Position numbers and translations under genes: made by a program
Shown: piece by piece, positions 35,001-47,300 of the stretch
Layout: each line of letters starts with the position of its first letter
Numbering within the stretch: the stretch's first letter is position 1
From: Antedon mediterranea
Taxonomy: Eukaryota > Echinodermata > Crinoidea > Comatulida > Antedonidae
Direction of reading: 5' to 3'
NCBI RefSeq assembly: GCF_964355755.1
Contig: NC_092670.1
Coordinates: 521,001 to 585,000, forward strand
DNA: 64,000 nt
Notes under the pieces: model-generated
Seen by the model: only the letters and a program-made list of their open reading frames with translations
Databases searched by the model: none
Told to the model about the DNA's origin: nothing

Positions 35001-38000
35001 TTCACTTATAAAATGAAAAAAATTCCATTAGCTGGCAGCCAATTTGACTATTTTTTTAGTATTGGAGTATAACAAAACATATACATATATTTCTATGTGT
35101 TCTCTATTGCTAAAAAAAGACATTAAGTTCAGCTTTCCTTCTATAACCACTTAATAAATACTAGTTACAGTCCAACTCCTCCTTAATCTCTTCCATTTTC
35201 TATAAAAAAAATGAAACAAGTATTAAAAAATTGCTATAGTAAGGCATATTGCTCAAATCATTTTTTCTGGCCAATGTATGTCACCAACTGACATACACAT
35301 TTGAAAAAAGTCTATACAAACCTGTGTCAGCCTCATAATTGCCAGTCCACGTTTTTGAGGAGCAATTGCTCTTAATTCCATGGCAATATAGGCCTACTGG
35401 CCGCTTAAACTACTAGCTTGGTCATTGGTGGAGTTTGTATAAACGCTGGTAATAGCCTGAAGGATCCAATTTATCAATGTTCATCTAATTGACCTAAAAG
35501 AAACAAAAACAACAGTATTTATGTATTAATATTACTACTAGGCCTATCCTAGCCTTACAACACTAAATCAACTAAATATTAGGCCTATAAATATTAATTA
35601 ATAATAATAAGTAGCCTAGGCCTAGGCTAAACCTAGCCTAGCCTAGTAGGCTACTGTACTCATTTATTTGTAGGCTTAACCTAGGCTAGGCCTGGCCTAG
35701 CCTACTAGGGTATATGTAGCCTAGGCTAGCTAGGTAGGCCTAGCTAGGCCCTAGTATGGCCTAAACCTAGGTAGGCTAGAAATAGAAGGCTTGCCAACTC
35801 ACTTTACAAATTGATCTCTGACGCGTTTTAGGCCTAGTTTTTCTGGCATTCTTCTACACAGATGTTTGTCTGAAATTATTGTCTTCATGCATTAATCCTT
35901 ATGTTTCTGTCTGTGTATGACTTACTTCCCTTATCGTAAAGACATGAAGGGTAAGTATTTCCATAAAGACCTCGCTCGTCAGCCACCATTTTTTTGCCGT
36001 CGGTGTCGTCGATGAGAGATATTCCTGACTTCTGATTGGTTGACGAACGCAAACCGCGCTCGCGACGCCTCAAAAAGTTGACCAAGGTTCAACTTTTGAA
36101 AATTCGCGTGCGAAGCCTTCGCTGCTGTCGTTTTCAACGCGTTGAAGTTGAAATTCGACTATCGTACACTGTTCGCTTGTACGTTCACACTGGAAGCGTC
36201 CGTCGCCTGCCGCGTGCGTCACTTTTTAACGCGAAATTCGCGGCTTCACGTTTGGTGTGCACCGGCCTTTAAGTACTCTGATGAACACAGATTGTAGTTT
36301 AGTAGCTTAAGTACTCTGATGAACACAGATTGTAGTTTAGTAGCTTAAGTACTCTGATGAACACTGATTGTAGTGTGTAGTAGCTTAAGTACTCTGATGA
36401 ACACTGATTGTAGTTTAGTAGCTTAAGTACTCTGATGAACACTGATTGTAGTTTAGTAGCTTAAGTACTCTGATGAACACTGATTGTAGTTTAGTAGCTT
36501 AAGTACTCTGATGAACACTGATTGTAGTTTAGTAGCTTAAGTACTCCGATGAACACAGATTGTAGTGTAGTAGCTTAAGCACTCTGATGAAAGTAAAAGA
36601 TTCTAGCACAAGACCAACATTACAAAGCTTACCTTTTAAATCTATCAAAGATGTAAAATATCCTATTTTTTTAGAATAAAATTCTAACCCTGGTACAAAT
36701 GCTGTAATATTGACACCAACATCATACTGTAATGGCATGGTGAAGTTGTATACAATATCTGGCTGTAGAAAATGAATGAAATTGTAATAGCGATATAGAA
36801 AACATAGTGGCATTATTCTGCTGTTTGGCAGAAAGTTATGGGCTGCGGCTAGCAAAGTTGTGAGGACCAACACACACAAGGGTAACAGCCAAAAAAGGAC
36901 AATCAATAGATTATAAGAAATTAATAGTCCATTTTGGTTTTTTTATATTATTATGATGATCAAATTATAAAAAAAAAATTAATTCACATTTCTGTAGCCT
37001 CTCCTTTCATTGGCACTTTTCTGACTTTGTAATTATTTAGGAAAAAAATTCATTTTAAAATGCTGATCAATTTACCTGATTAAAAGTAGTTAGTTGATAG
37101 ACGTCTGCAATGTTCCATTCATATACAATATCAGCGTTTTCAAGGTACCCAGAAGGATCATAAACATTTGCTACAATTTCTAAAGATTGATTTGTTTCAA
37201 AAATGTTTTTATTCAAATTTGTAGAATTATTTCCTTGTGAAAATTCCAAGCTACCAGTCAAATGCTCTGAAAAAGAATTCACATGGTTAATATTTAAGAT
37301 TGTCGAGGCCAAAACAAATCAACTTACCTAAGCCCTAGTATAATATGAGCAACTACCTAAGCCCTAGTATAATATGAGCAACTTACCTAAGCCCTAGTAT
37401 AATATGAGCAACTACCTAAGCCCTAGTATAATATGAGCAACTACCTAAGCCCTAGTATAATATGAGCAACTCCAAATAAAGAGACACATGTTGAGAATCT
37501 GATTTAAAAAAATTATTTGATCATTTTCAAGAAACTTTTTGAAGATGTCTAGGAGTTACCTTTCTAAACTTATTCATTTGTATAAGTGTTTATTGGCCTA
37601 GTTTAAGGTGCTATGTTATTCATTTGTATAAGTGTTTATTGGCCTAGTTTAAGGTGCTATGTTATTCATTTGTGTAAGTGTTTATTGGCCTAGTTTAAGG
37701 TGCTATGTTTTTCAGTTCATACAATTGTAATGTACAGTTAGTACAGTAGATGAATAACGAAATATTTGGATTTTATTTTATTTTCATACTGTAACTGGCT
37801 AGATAAAAACCGAAAGTCAAAGTAATAAAAAAAAATGTGCATAACAACTAAATAAAAACAACTTTTTGCTTTCAGTTGTAAGATATGACTTTTATAAAAG
37901 TAAAGCTGATTTTGGTCAATCTGATTTTGGTCAAGCTATTAAATCCTTTTTTGAGCACAAAAGTCTAAATACAAAAGAAACAAAGCTCCTCTCTTTCTGA

Positions 38001-40743
38001 CAAACTATTATTACCTTATTAGGTTAATGGCAGCTAAATCCTTAAGAACAACAAAGGTAATTACAATGAGAGTGAACCTCTTACAAATTGCACAATGAAA
38101 ATGAACCATGGTAATCTTAATTTACTGTACTGTGTTTTACATAATTACTTGGAAAGACAATTAGACAACCGGGGTGTTTTCTACAGATGGATACCTAGGT
38201 CTTAAAAACTCAGGGCCAGAAAGTAGAGAAGAAATAATTTGCATTTAAAATGTTTAAACTAAACACATACAAAAGAACGCCGTGGTTAGGATTCCGGCAC
38301 CGGAACTCAACTGCCCACCACACGCTATTGCGCATGTTTAGAGCTCTGGGAAGTGAATAATTATAGCTTGTGCCACACTGCACACCACACTACCACTGCT
38401 GAGGGCTGAGAGTCGGAGTGTTAGGATTTACTGTAGCCTAGTTAGTCGTTGCGCGAGCGAGAGAGCGATGGATTAAACTTGGCCTAGGCCATACATGAAT
38501 TAATAATTAAAATACGAATACGCCAGGCGCCACGCGTTAAAATAATTATTATGATATTAATAATAATTGGTATATCTATCTACCGTAAGAATCGTAATGC
38601 TGTATTTAGCGTTGCGACCCCGACTTCCCGAACAGTTTTTTTCACATCCACGCGGTGGCTGCCGTCAATAAATTAACTTGTGATTGCATGTTATGTACAG
38701 TTATAATGCGTTATATGAAATCTTTTATTTTGTACTTGAAAAATCATAAAACTAGTCAACTCATGTAATTATATAATTCATAATTAGGCCCTATATGAAG
38801 TTTATATATGAATGAAGCAACCACTTTTTAATTACAAAATAAATAGGCCCACTGGTCACGTCTAGCTGGTAGGCCTAGCCAAAGAATATATATCACAAGA
38901 ATGAGTAATCGGCGATTTTCCCTGTAACAGTAATATTGTCCATGTGGTAGGGCGCCGCCATAAGTGTGGATGTATCTGGGATGTATACAACTTTTTGTGA
39001 CGGTTTCAATAATCAAAGGCTAGACCACCGGTAGTATTTTCATGATAAAAAATGTTATCAACTACATGCCAACATCATGTTAAATACTATTTGGATATTT
39101 AATTGTTCGTTTTATGCAATTTATTTAGTAAAAACTGCCGTATAAACAGTTTGCTTTATCAACCGGGCGCTACGATAGCGTGACCGGGCGTGTTGGTGTT
39201 TACGCGTTTTCACGAAGGATTGTTTAATAATATTCCTATATTTAACTTGTTTATGGTAAAACAAATAAATGTTAATAACATTTAACATTTTGTCCTATTA
39301 ATAACATGTATTTTATACTAATTTATATCATAAAAACAATACTTAAATTACCGGGCGTAGAGTAGTACACGGCAATGGTAAAGAATAGGCCGTGCTGAGT
39401 AACGATTCATTGATTTTTGGTGTTGCTGTGTTAGGCCTTTTTTGTGAACTAACTTAGCATGTTAGTAAATAATTGTCTGTAAAAGTGAATGTACACTAGT
39501 TTGTTAATAAATATGTATTATAAAATAGTTTACAATTGCAAAAACTATTATCATAATTCTATTTAATGTGACATGTATAATATCTATTAAATCAAGTCTT
39601 ATTTAGTATGTATACATCCGCCCTTATGAGGGCGGGCATCACTCACTGGAGCTCTCTGTTACAAATTTCTCATGCAAAAATCGCGGAATACTCATTCTTG
39701 TGATATATATTCTTTGGCCCAGCCTAGTATTTACTATTAGTGGATCCCGTTATTAGTCGGCATCTACGCTAGTTCGCCGTGGCGGAGCTATGAAATGATC
39801 CATCGCTGTTGAGTCACCGATTACCGGCGCTCTGGGCATGCGCAATAGCGTGTCGGATTCCCTAACGGTTGGCAGTTGAGTTCCGGTGCCGGAATCCTAA
39901 CCACGGCGAAAGAAATAACATTAAGGTACTGTATGCTAATTACCTGTAACATTAAAGAATGTTTTATTTGTTGCATAAAATAAACTATTCTGTTTATTTG
40001 TTACAGAAACTTCCACAGTACGTTTTTCTGCCTTCAAATATGATTGTGTATAATTTGAAGTTGTTGCGTTTGATGCATCAGTGGAAGGATGTTCATCATA
40101 GTCTGTCCAGATGTAAACATATTCACCAGCTCCTAAATCGTTACCATCATCATCTACCAGTCGAGCAAAGCATGTTACAGTTGATCCAACTAAGCCTGGT
40201 CCATTATTTGTTAAAATTATTGTTGCACGTTCAATAACTGGTGAATGAAATATTAAACAATAAATTTTTCCATATTAATGTATAAATACTGTACTGTACA
40301 TATTTTTTAATATTTTAAAATTTCTAAGAAATACTATCCTGGTATGGTTCTGCTTCACTGTGCACGTTTTGTACCATTTTGTACAATTTGAACCCACTTG
40401 TTGTTTAAAAATAAAATTGTGTGCGCGTAAGAAATTAAAACCAGTTATTTTATTTATGTTACAATAAAAGTATTTATTCATTGCTGATAACACTCGCACT
40501 TCTTGTGATATGGGAGGTCATGGCTTTGAATTAGTTTAGTCACAGTTGACAAATCCTCAATCCTCCTACATGATATGTGCCTAGGCCTAATTAGGCCTAG
40601 CTTAATCAGATTTATGATTCATTGATCTCGATCTTACCTGGGCCTGGTCCTTCAACATTGTCCTTCGCTTCTGCTGTCGACAGGGCTAGGCCTAGGCTTA
40701 GGCCTGATACAAAGACTACGGCACAGTAAATAACAATATTCAT
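32073..40743 (-). CDS. TMEM130: TMEM130-like type I membrane glycoprotein (PKD-type ectodomain)
   Basis: Exons in order 40638-40743, 39944-40237, 37076-37266, 36633-36762, 33284-33368, 32796-32998, 32073-32344 join in phase to 426 residues, close to vertebrate TMEM130 (about 435). Seen: a signal peptide (MNIVIYCAVVFVSGLSLGLA), a lumenal region of about 320 residues with many N-glycosylation sequons, one transmembrane helix at about 343-365 (AIAITVGIVFGVFACFISIL) and a lysine-rich cytoplasmic tail. The blocks DPSGYLENADIVYEWN and HCLSVNVANDVSNFN align with the PKD and post-PKD parts of TMEM130. PMEL/GPNMB relatives share the fold, so 'TMEM130-like' is safer than strict orthology. The function is poorly known. 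The introns hold two large inverted-repeat elements. Confidence 0.8.
33797..33841. repeat. Left remnant of the 38-bp minisatellite
   Basis: About 1.5 units containing ATTGTAGTGTAGTAGCTTAA, matching the array at 36271-36590. The array is split by the element at 33842-36268. Confidence 0.9.
34082..34128. repeat. Imperfect 21-bp hairpin inside the TTAA element
   Basis: AACCAGAGAAGAGGTAAATT pairs with AATTTAACTCTTCCCTGGTT (two mismatches) around a 5-nt loop. Confidence 0.75.
34872..34975 (+). mobile_element. TTAA-ended repeat, family B, copy 2
   Basis: Begins TTAAAGATGTATTGTCCC; matches 21238-21345 over about 100 bp (shared GAATAGG.CATTTTGTAGTT). It lies inside the larger element, so this insertion is younger than, or was carried by, its host. 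Confidence 0.7.
35160..35986 (-). pseudogene. Exon-like gene fragment carried in the TTAA element
   Basis: On the minus strand, an ATG in good context (35986) opens MVADERGLYGNTYPSC and ends at a strong donor (GGGAA|GTAAGT, about 35930). A second block begins after an acceptor at about 35493, contains MELRAIAPQKRGLAIM and ends CTGACACAG|GTTTGT. A third block after TTTTTATAG reads KMEEIKEELDCN and stops at about 35163. The first and second blocks do not join in an open frame. It may be a captured, decayed host gene, short ORFs in a leader, or coincidence. No family recognised. Confidence 0.35.
36271..36590. repeat. Minisatellite, 38-bp unit, about 8 copies
   Basis: Units contain TTAAGTACTCTGATGAACAC and GATTGTAGTTTAGTAGC; high identity. 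It ends about 40 bp before the TMEM130-like exon at 36633-36762. Confidence 0.95.
37319..37470. repeat. Minisatellite, 29-30-bp unit, 5 copies
   Basis: Units contain CTACCTAAGCCCTAGTATAA; two copies read CTTACCTAAG, which on the minus strand resembles splice donors. It lies just upstream (transcript sense) of the exon at 37076-37266. Confidence 0.93.
37567..37711. repeat. Minisatellite, 46-bp unit, 3 copies
   Basis: Units contain TATTCATTTGTATAAGTGTT and GGCCTAGTTTAAGGTGC; the copies are almost identical. Confidence 0.95.
38278..39908. mobile_element. 1.6-kb inverted-repeat element in TMEM130-like intron 2
   Basis: Ends CGCCGTGGTTAGGATTCCGG and CCGGAATCCTAACCACGGCG, flanked by the direct repeat AAAGAA (38272-38277, 39909-39914). 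Arms pair through GAACTCAACTGCC and CACGCTATTGCGCATG. An inner pair is exact over 28 bp: CCAAAGAATATATATCACAA... near 38879 against the inverse near 39716. The right end lies only about 35 bp from the exon boundary at 39944. No transposase seen. Confidence 0.87.
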
Positions 40744-41367
40744 GACTTACTGCTGAACATTAAAAGTAACACTAACCATTTGCGAATGTTCAATTTAGTT
40801 TTACATTATTTAAGCGATTTCTTTCAACTGAAAAAGTTTTGTTTTGTTTTCGCTTTTGTCGCGCGAGTTTGGAGATCGATCACAAGTTTTGTAAAATATG
40901 GAACGCCAAAACAGCATTTTGAAATACTACACTACCTGTTCAGTAAAACTTTTGCTAGAGAGTACAGTATTAGATCCTGTTCCGAATGTGAGCACTGTTT
41001 CAATAATTTGACACTACAGTATGATTTGTATTACAGTATACACACTACAATAGGCTAAGCCATATATTTAACTGCAATTTGGGATTGTGTAGATTTGAAT
41101 TTATTTATTAAATTACAAAGTCACTACATTTACTTAATTTATTCCGGCAGAAAAAAATGAAATGAATATCACACAATATATAAATTGTACTCAAAATATA
41201 AGATATATTTTTATTGATTTAATAGCAAGCATTTTAAGTAACAACGAACACAAGGCCAAAGCCGAACACAAGGCCAAAGCCGAACACAAGGCCAAAGCCA
41301 ACACAAGGCCAAAGCCGAACATGGCCGAACACAAGGCCAAAGCCTGCCGTCTCAACCAGCCATCTGT
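40744..41367. other. Spacer between CHTF18 3' end and TMEM130-like start
   Basis: About 620 bp holding the TMEM130-like promoter region (no TATA box obvious), a minus-strand AATAAA at about 41211-41216 that could serve CHTF18, and the 18-bp repeat at 41246-41346. Confidence 0.5.
41246..41346. repeat. 18-bp tandem repeat in CHTF18 3' UTR
   Basis: About five copies of GAACACAAGGCCAAAGCC with one truncated copy; it begins about 22 nt beyond the CHTF18 stop codon. The plus-strand open frame rich in KAEHKA is an artefact of it. Confidence 0.9.
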
Positions 41368-44300
41368 TCATAGTAATTCTTGAATATAAATATTTTTCCT
41401 AATAGCATTTGTAAATCCTTCATTGAATTTATACCATAGACTACTGCTAGACTTGTTGGTTACACTGCCCCCAGTTGTCGCGTCAGCTGTGGAATACATT
41501 ATATAAAATGAATAAACTGATATTTTAAGACCAGTTCTTAAAATAGTTACAGCCAATACAAAATTGATTTCATAATTGGAAAGATGTTATAAAATATATA
41601 ACAGAGAATTAATTTAATAAAATTTAAAAAAAACACCAAAATATTTCTTACTGCTTAGAACCTTCTTGGTGATCACTCGTCCAAAAAAGTCAGTTGCGGG
41701 CTAACAAAAACAAACATTATTATTTATTTCAGTGTTGCTGGCCAGTTTAATAAATATCAATATTTATTTCAGCATTGCTGGACAGTTTAATAAAATATCA
41801 TATAATAAAAATATATGTGCATAATTAAAAATTACATTTTTAAAATAAAATTTATTCTGTCTCCAATAAAATATCTCCTTTCAAAATGTGTTAATCATTG
41901 TCCTAATAGTGTCAATAGCATAACACTCATAGGACATGATTCTCTGTAATAAGTTGTCCTGGACATAATTTGAACCTAGGTCCATGGTGTTGATGAGAAC
42001 CTTAAATTTACAACATTTAATTGTCATTATTTTTTCCCTTCATGTGTTTTATATTGTTCCAAGTTATATAATACATATATTAATTTCTATCAATGGTCAA
42101 CAATACAAAAACAAATGGTAAAATGTAATGAAACAATACAATATTATTAATAGAGAATCTTGCAAGAAGAAAATGTCTTGTCACGCAAGACCAATAAATG
42201 AAAAGAAAAAATGCATATATTTACCTTGTCTTCTTCCTCTACCAATTTCTTTGGTTGCAGTTTTTTCAGATGTCTTGGAACAACTGGCTTCTTCTTTGTA
42301 GCTGCTTGTTTTTCTTTTTCTGCAGGTTTTCTACAAATGACACACACATGCATTATACTGTACATACTAATACATTTATTGATAACAAAAATAATATTTT
42401 TAGTATAGAAACTTAAAATACACAATTGTTCACACTTACTTGATGGGTATTACTTCTTCAGTCCTTCTAAGCTTCTCAACTTCAATCTATTTTACAAACA
42501 AGAAATGGCAAATATTCATGAATTTCTGATGAGTTACCGGTGAGACATGATGTAATATGTATGTTTTTATATAGATAAGTTTTGGAAACTGACCTCTCTG
42601 GCAATCATTTGCTTAGCAGCATATGTCATTTGTTTGACAGGGGGCATCCCAGAAAACCGTACCAACTCCTCAAGATTACTGAAAGAAAACAACAGTCAAA
42701 TCTAAACATCTTTTATTATTACTTGACCATTTGCAGAATATTCATCAAAATGAATATGAAGTACATGAGCCTGTTTCATCAGTTCCAAGGAATCCATACA
42801 AGGCACTAATACAGGATTGAACCTGGGTATTGCTATGCACAAACCAAGTACATGACCCTGTTCCATCACTTCCAAGGAATCCATACAAGGCACTAATACA
42901 AGATTGAACCTGGGTATTGCTATGCACAAACCAAGTACATGAGCCTGTTCCATCACTTCCAAGGAATCCATACAATGCATTAATACAGGATTGAACCTGG
43001 GTATTGCTATGCACAAACCAAGTACATGACCCTGTTCCATCACTTCCAAGGAATCCATACAAGATTGAACCTGGGTATTGCTATGCACAAACCAAGTACA
43101 TGACCCTGTTCCATCACTTCCAAGGAATCCATACAAGGCACTAATACAAGATTAAAACTGGGTATTGCTATGCACAAACCAAGTACCAAGCGAACGTGCC
43201 ATGCCATACAGGATGTAAACAATTTAAGTTAAGACTACAGATCTGTCTACACTATCAAACTATATGTGACAACAAAATGTGATGTGCCCATATATGGACA
43301 TGATGATGAGTACCTAATATTTGTGTGACTGTATTTTTATCAATCAATCAATATAAAACAGAACAGTAGTCACTCAAATAAAATTACTTCTTTATTGATG
43401 ACAGAGAATTGAAGTTAAACTTACGGATCTAGGACATAATTGTATTGACCTTCTGGACTTCGTTCCTGTTGGTAGGTCAAGTTGTACGCTATCATAGAAC
43501 TTACTAGCGACGACATCTGATGCTTTTCCAAAGAGTTAAAAAGCTGCGGATTTATCTAAAGACAAAAATAATAAGAAACTACCCAATATGCCAATAAATA
43601 AATAACTGTTGATTGTTACTTTGTAGCTCCTCTACAATATATTTGTTTTGTTTTAATTTATTTTAATTCGAGCAGACATGACTTTCTGAAAGGACCAGTA
43701 AATAAATAAATACTTTTACTAGTGGTTTGAATTAAAAATGAACCTGAACCTGTCTATGGATATATTTAACAATACCAGAAATAATGCTCATTAAAACTTG
43801 ATGAAGCAATTTTCAGTTTCAAAAATAAAATTACTTACTGGTCGGAATGATGGTTGAATGATCGTGAGTAGCGGTGGTAAAACCTGCATAATAGCGACCT
43901 CGTTGTTCAAGTTGCGTTTAATGTATGGGGTCACTTCACTACATAGGCTTGTGAGTATGTTGGTAACTTTAGATATTTTCTGCATATTCTGAAATAATAA
44001 GATACTCTACTGTTAAAGTCACTCTATAAAATGATAAGAAGTACAATCGTCTACAGAAAACTAAGAGAGAGGTTGATTGATTTACTAGTGGTTCTAAACT
44101 GGTGGCATTAGGTCACCTGACCATTTTATTTGCTTATTTATGAAAGGAGAGGCCAGATTGTCAAATAGCCGTTAAGACTAGCGGCTAAATAATCTTAAAC
44201 TACTCAGAAAGAAAAAATTTAATTCACTTAAGTTGTTTAAAGTATTGCTTTACAATTGATGATTCTAATTCTTTAAATTCACGAAACAGAATACAACAGT

Positions 44301-47300
44301 AAAAATCACAGTCTTAACAAAACCTAAACTACTTGTATAATTACCTCAAATTGTGCTGAAGGATAATGAATTTTATTTTGGCCATTTGATGCGAACATCA
44401 TGTGGAAGACTACAGGAACATATGGTAGATATCGCATTAATATGTACGTTTGTGAGTGTAGTATTTGACGATTTAATGTATCATGAAAAACCAGCCAATC
44501 ACACGCAAGGTTAACCTGTTAAAAAAACAACCAAAGTACCTTCAAGTCACATTTTGTTTATAAAAACCCAAATTATATTCAAAAGTAAAAGCTACTTGAT
44601 ATTTGGTGGATATTGTTAAATGAATAAACAAGGCTCAAAACAAAACAAGTTCTTTATAAATCTAAGAGCTGCATAGGCAGGGTAGAATCAAAATCAAGTT
44701 AAAACTGCTTTATTATTTATTAAAACGACATGTTTCGGGCATAGCCCATCATCAGGTGAAGAGAATTGTAATAAAGAATAACATTATCAGTCACAAATAT
44801 ACATAATAAAACAAATCAGAGAATCAAAGATGTTAACAAACAAAAGGCATAGTTATAAAAACAAGCCTCCAATAAATAGTTGAATACATACCGCATCAAG
44901 ATGTGAATCTTTAAACTTCACTTGTAAATAGTTCTCAAAAATACCTGAAAAAAAATGATGAAAAGGATGATTTATGCCTATGGCATGAACCACAGTAAAC
45001 TACTAGTCTACAAAAAAAATAAATCTGATAAAAAGGGCTGATTTCTGTACCTGATAATAACTTGTCATAGTCTCCATTTCCAGTCACAGCTTGTAACATG
45101 TTATTAAACCTAGATGAAGGTGAGGCTGGATTGAAGTCTATCGGTTCTTCTGTATCTATTGTGGCACCCTTTTTCCCTGCATCATGAGGATTTACATAAC
45201 GTTTTCTAAACAAAAACAAGTTAAATATAAATATGTAGCAAACTATTTGGTAAAATACTGTATTTATGAAACAAATTCTTGTATTATCTCCTGTTGTGAA
45301 GTTGTGGTATTGAAAATTCACTGAAAGTTTTCATAGCGTAGATATTACATAAACCGTTAACCTGTCTACACTACCAAATTAGTTACAAATAAGATGTGAT
45401 GTGCCCAAATATGGTAAAGATATGACATCTTCATGTCCATATATGGGCACATCACATTGTTTTTGTCACATAAAGTTTGATAGTGTAGACAGAGTTTTAA
45501 AAGCAAACCAACCTCTGTGGTCTAGGCATTGAGAATGTGTCTTTCCAAAGTGTGAATAAGCCCTTATTTTGGTCCTTCTGTCCGATACTCATTGAGCTCA
45601 CCATACTTAGACTTAAATTGTTACCTTGACTTTGTATAAACTATGAATAAATAGAATATACACACATTTATAATTGCATGCATAATTGGTTGGCGAGTGA
45701 TTATTCCACCCAGTGTCCAGGTTATTTCAACTATACATTTGCAAACATCCTACTTGGTTTGAAACATACACACTTGATACAATTATACATTGTCTAAATT
45801 ACAGATAAGATTCTTCTTACTGTCCAATACTTAAAAACGAAAACTTTGATGATAGGGAACATATCACTTAATGACATTATAATTTAAATATTAACATGGT
45901 AACGCACCCGCAGTCACTTTATAAAGAAATGCAACCAACCTGTAAAGTGTTGAGACAGGAGCGGATATCGTTGCTAGTTTTCTGACAAAGTGTCATTAGT
46001 GTTGTCATGTCCGTTTTCAAAGCATTATTTGTTGATATCTGATAACAATTATTATTATAATAATTAGCATAATACAAAGCTTATTTTTACTGAATTTACA
46101 CAGAACTACAAGGCCATCCAATAAACAGGTATACCTGCTTGGCCGTACTTAACAGTAGAAAAAAGATCAATGATTTAAAACAATTTTGAAGACATAAACA
46201 TAAAACAAACCTGCATGAGACGTGATGCTAAACGAGATGATATCGTTGGAGGAAAATGCGATACAAAGGCCATTTGCCTAAGTGGTCTGAGAGCTGGAAC
46301 ATACCTACATACAAATAAATTTGTATTCAAAACAACAATGCATTTAGTTAGAATATATTAGTATTGTATTTATCATTTCTTTACAATGCAAACTATAAGA
46401 TAGTTGTATTAACTTACAAATCATTACATATACAGATGACAGGTCGCAGCAGGATTGATCTACCTTTCTTTTTCTTCTTCCCAGATTCTGGTCCTTTTAT
46501 ATACTCTATAAGAGCATTTATTGTAGGCTGGGGGAAATTTACAAATTATTAATATACTGTACACTCAAGATGTATGGAAGAAATGAAATGGTATTATATA
46601 TTATTGTTAAGATGGTATAAATAAAAAACTTAATTTGTTCTATTCTTTAATATCTAGAGAATCTGAGCCACAGAAATGTATGTAGTCAAGATACCCATCT
46701 TTAAATTTGTATGTAACCATGTACAACTATTTTCTTATTGAATATTTTGCTTCTAATAATTATTTATCACTAGACAAGATCTCAAAAAACTTTAAAAAAT
46801 ATATCCATAATTAGTCTGTTTTGGTACCCAAAAAATAATCATCATGAAGACCATTTGGTACCCCACACCACCACCAAATACAGTTAAGGTTTTGTTCCCT
46901 AAGAAGCACACTAAGAACTTACAGCAGGTGCGCCATCTATCTCATCAATTATCATACAATTCGGTCTGTTATCTTGACTCAACACAGCCTGCATCTGGGT
47001 CGCAGATTCTAACTTTCGCATAAAAACATCTTGACTGCGATCATCACTAAAGAAAAAAAATGCATGACCAACTAAAGTGATTTAAATCTATCGAACTAAC
47101 CCCCGTGTACTAGTTCATACAGCCACTGTTGTGGACAGAAGAGAGAGTGCTGTAAGTGGCTGCAGGACATGACGAGACCCTCAGGGGAGAAGCATGTTAT
47201 TGAAAGTGTAACATCTAGTCCACAGCGCCTTGAACACTTTAGTGGATATTTGCGCTTTACAAATTTTATATATTATTATTAACTTAAACATTAAGAAAAA

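Larger units (their letters stand above)
33842..36268. mobile_element. 2.4-kb TTAA-flanked inverted-repeat element
   Basis: Ends GGCCGGTGCACACCGAACGC and GGTGTGCACCGGCC, flanked by TTAA (33838-33841 and 36269-36272), inserted in a minisatellite unit. The subtermini are CpG-rich with repeated GCGTC/CGCGAA words. The interior has an exon-like minus-strand stretch (35160-35986), a TAGGCCTA-rich block (35540-35790) and a copy of repeat family B (34872-34975). No transposase recognised. The TTAA target is typical of piggyBac and Kolobok superfamilies. Confidence 0.85.

Noticed and set aside
33842-36268. Transposase gene inside the large TTAA element
   Set aside because: No frame longer than about 80 codons and no DDE-type block recognised; the element is treated as non-autonomous.
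41162-41383. Plus-strand frame rich in KAEHKA
   Set aside because: 18-bp tandem repeat in the CHTF18 3' UTR, antisense to the gene.
42702-43136. Two long overlapping minus-strand open frames with repeated YGFLGSDGTGSCTW
   Set aside because: They are produced by an 87-bp tandem repeat (multiple of three) inside a CHTF18 intron; both frames stay open for that reason.
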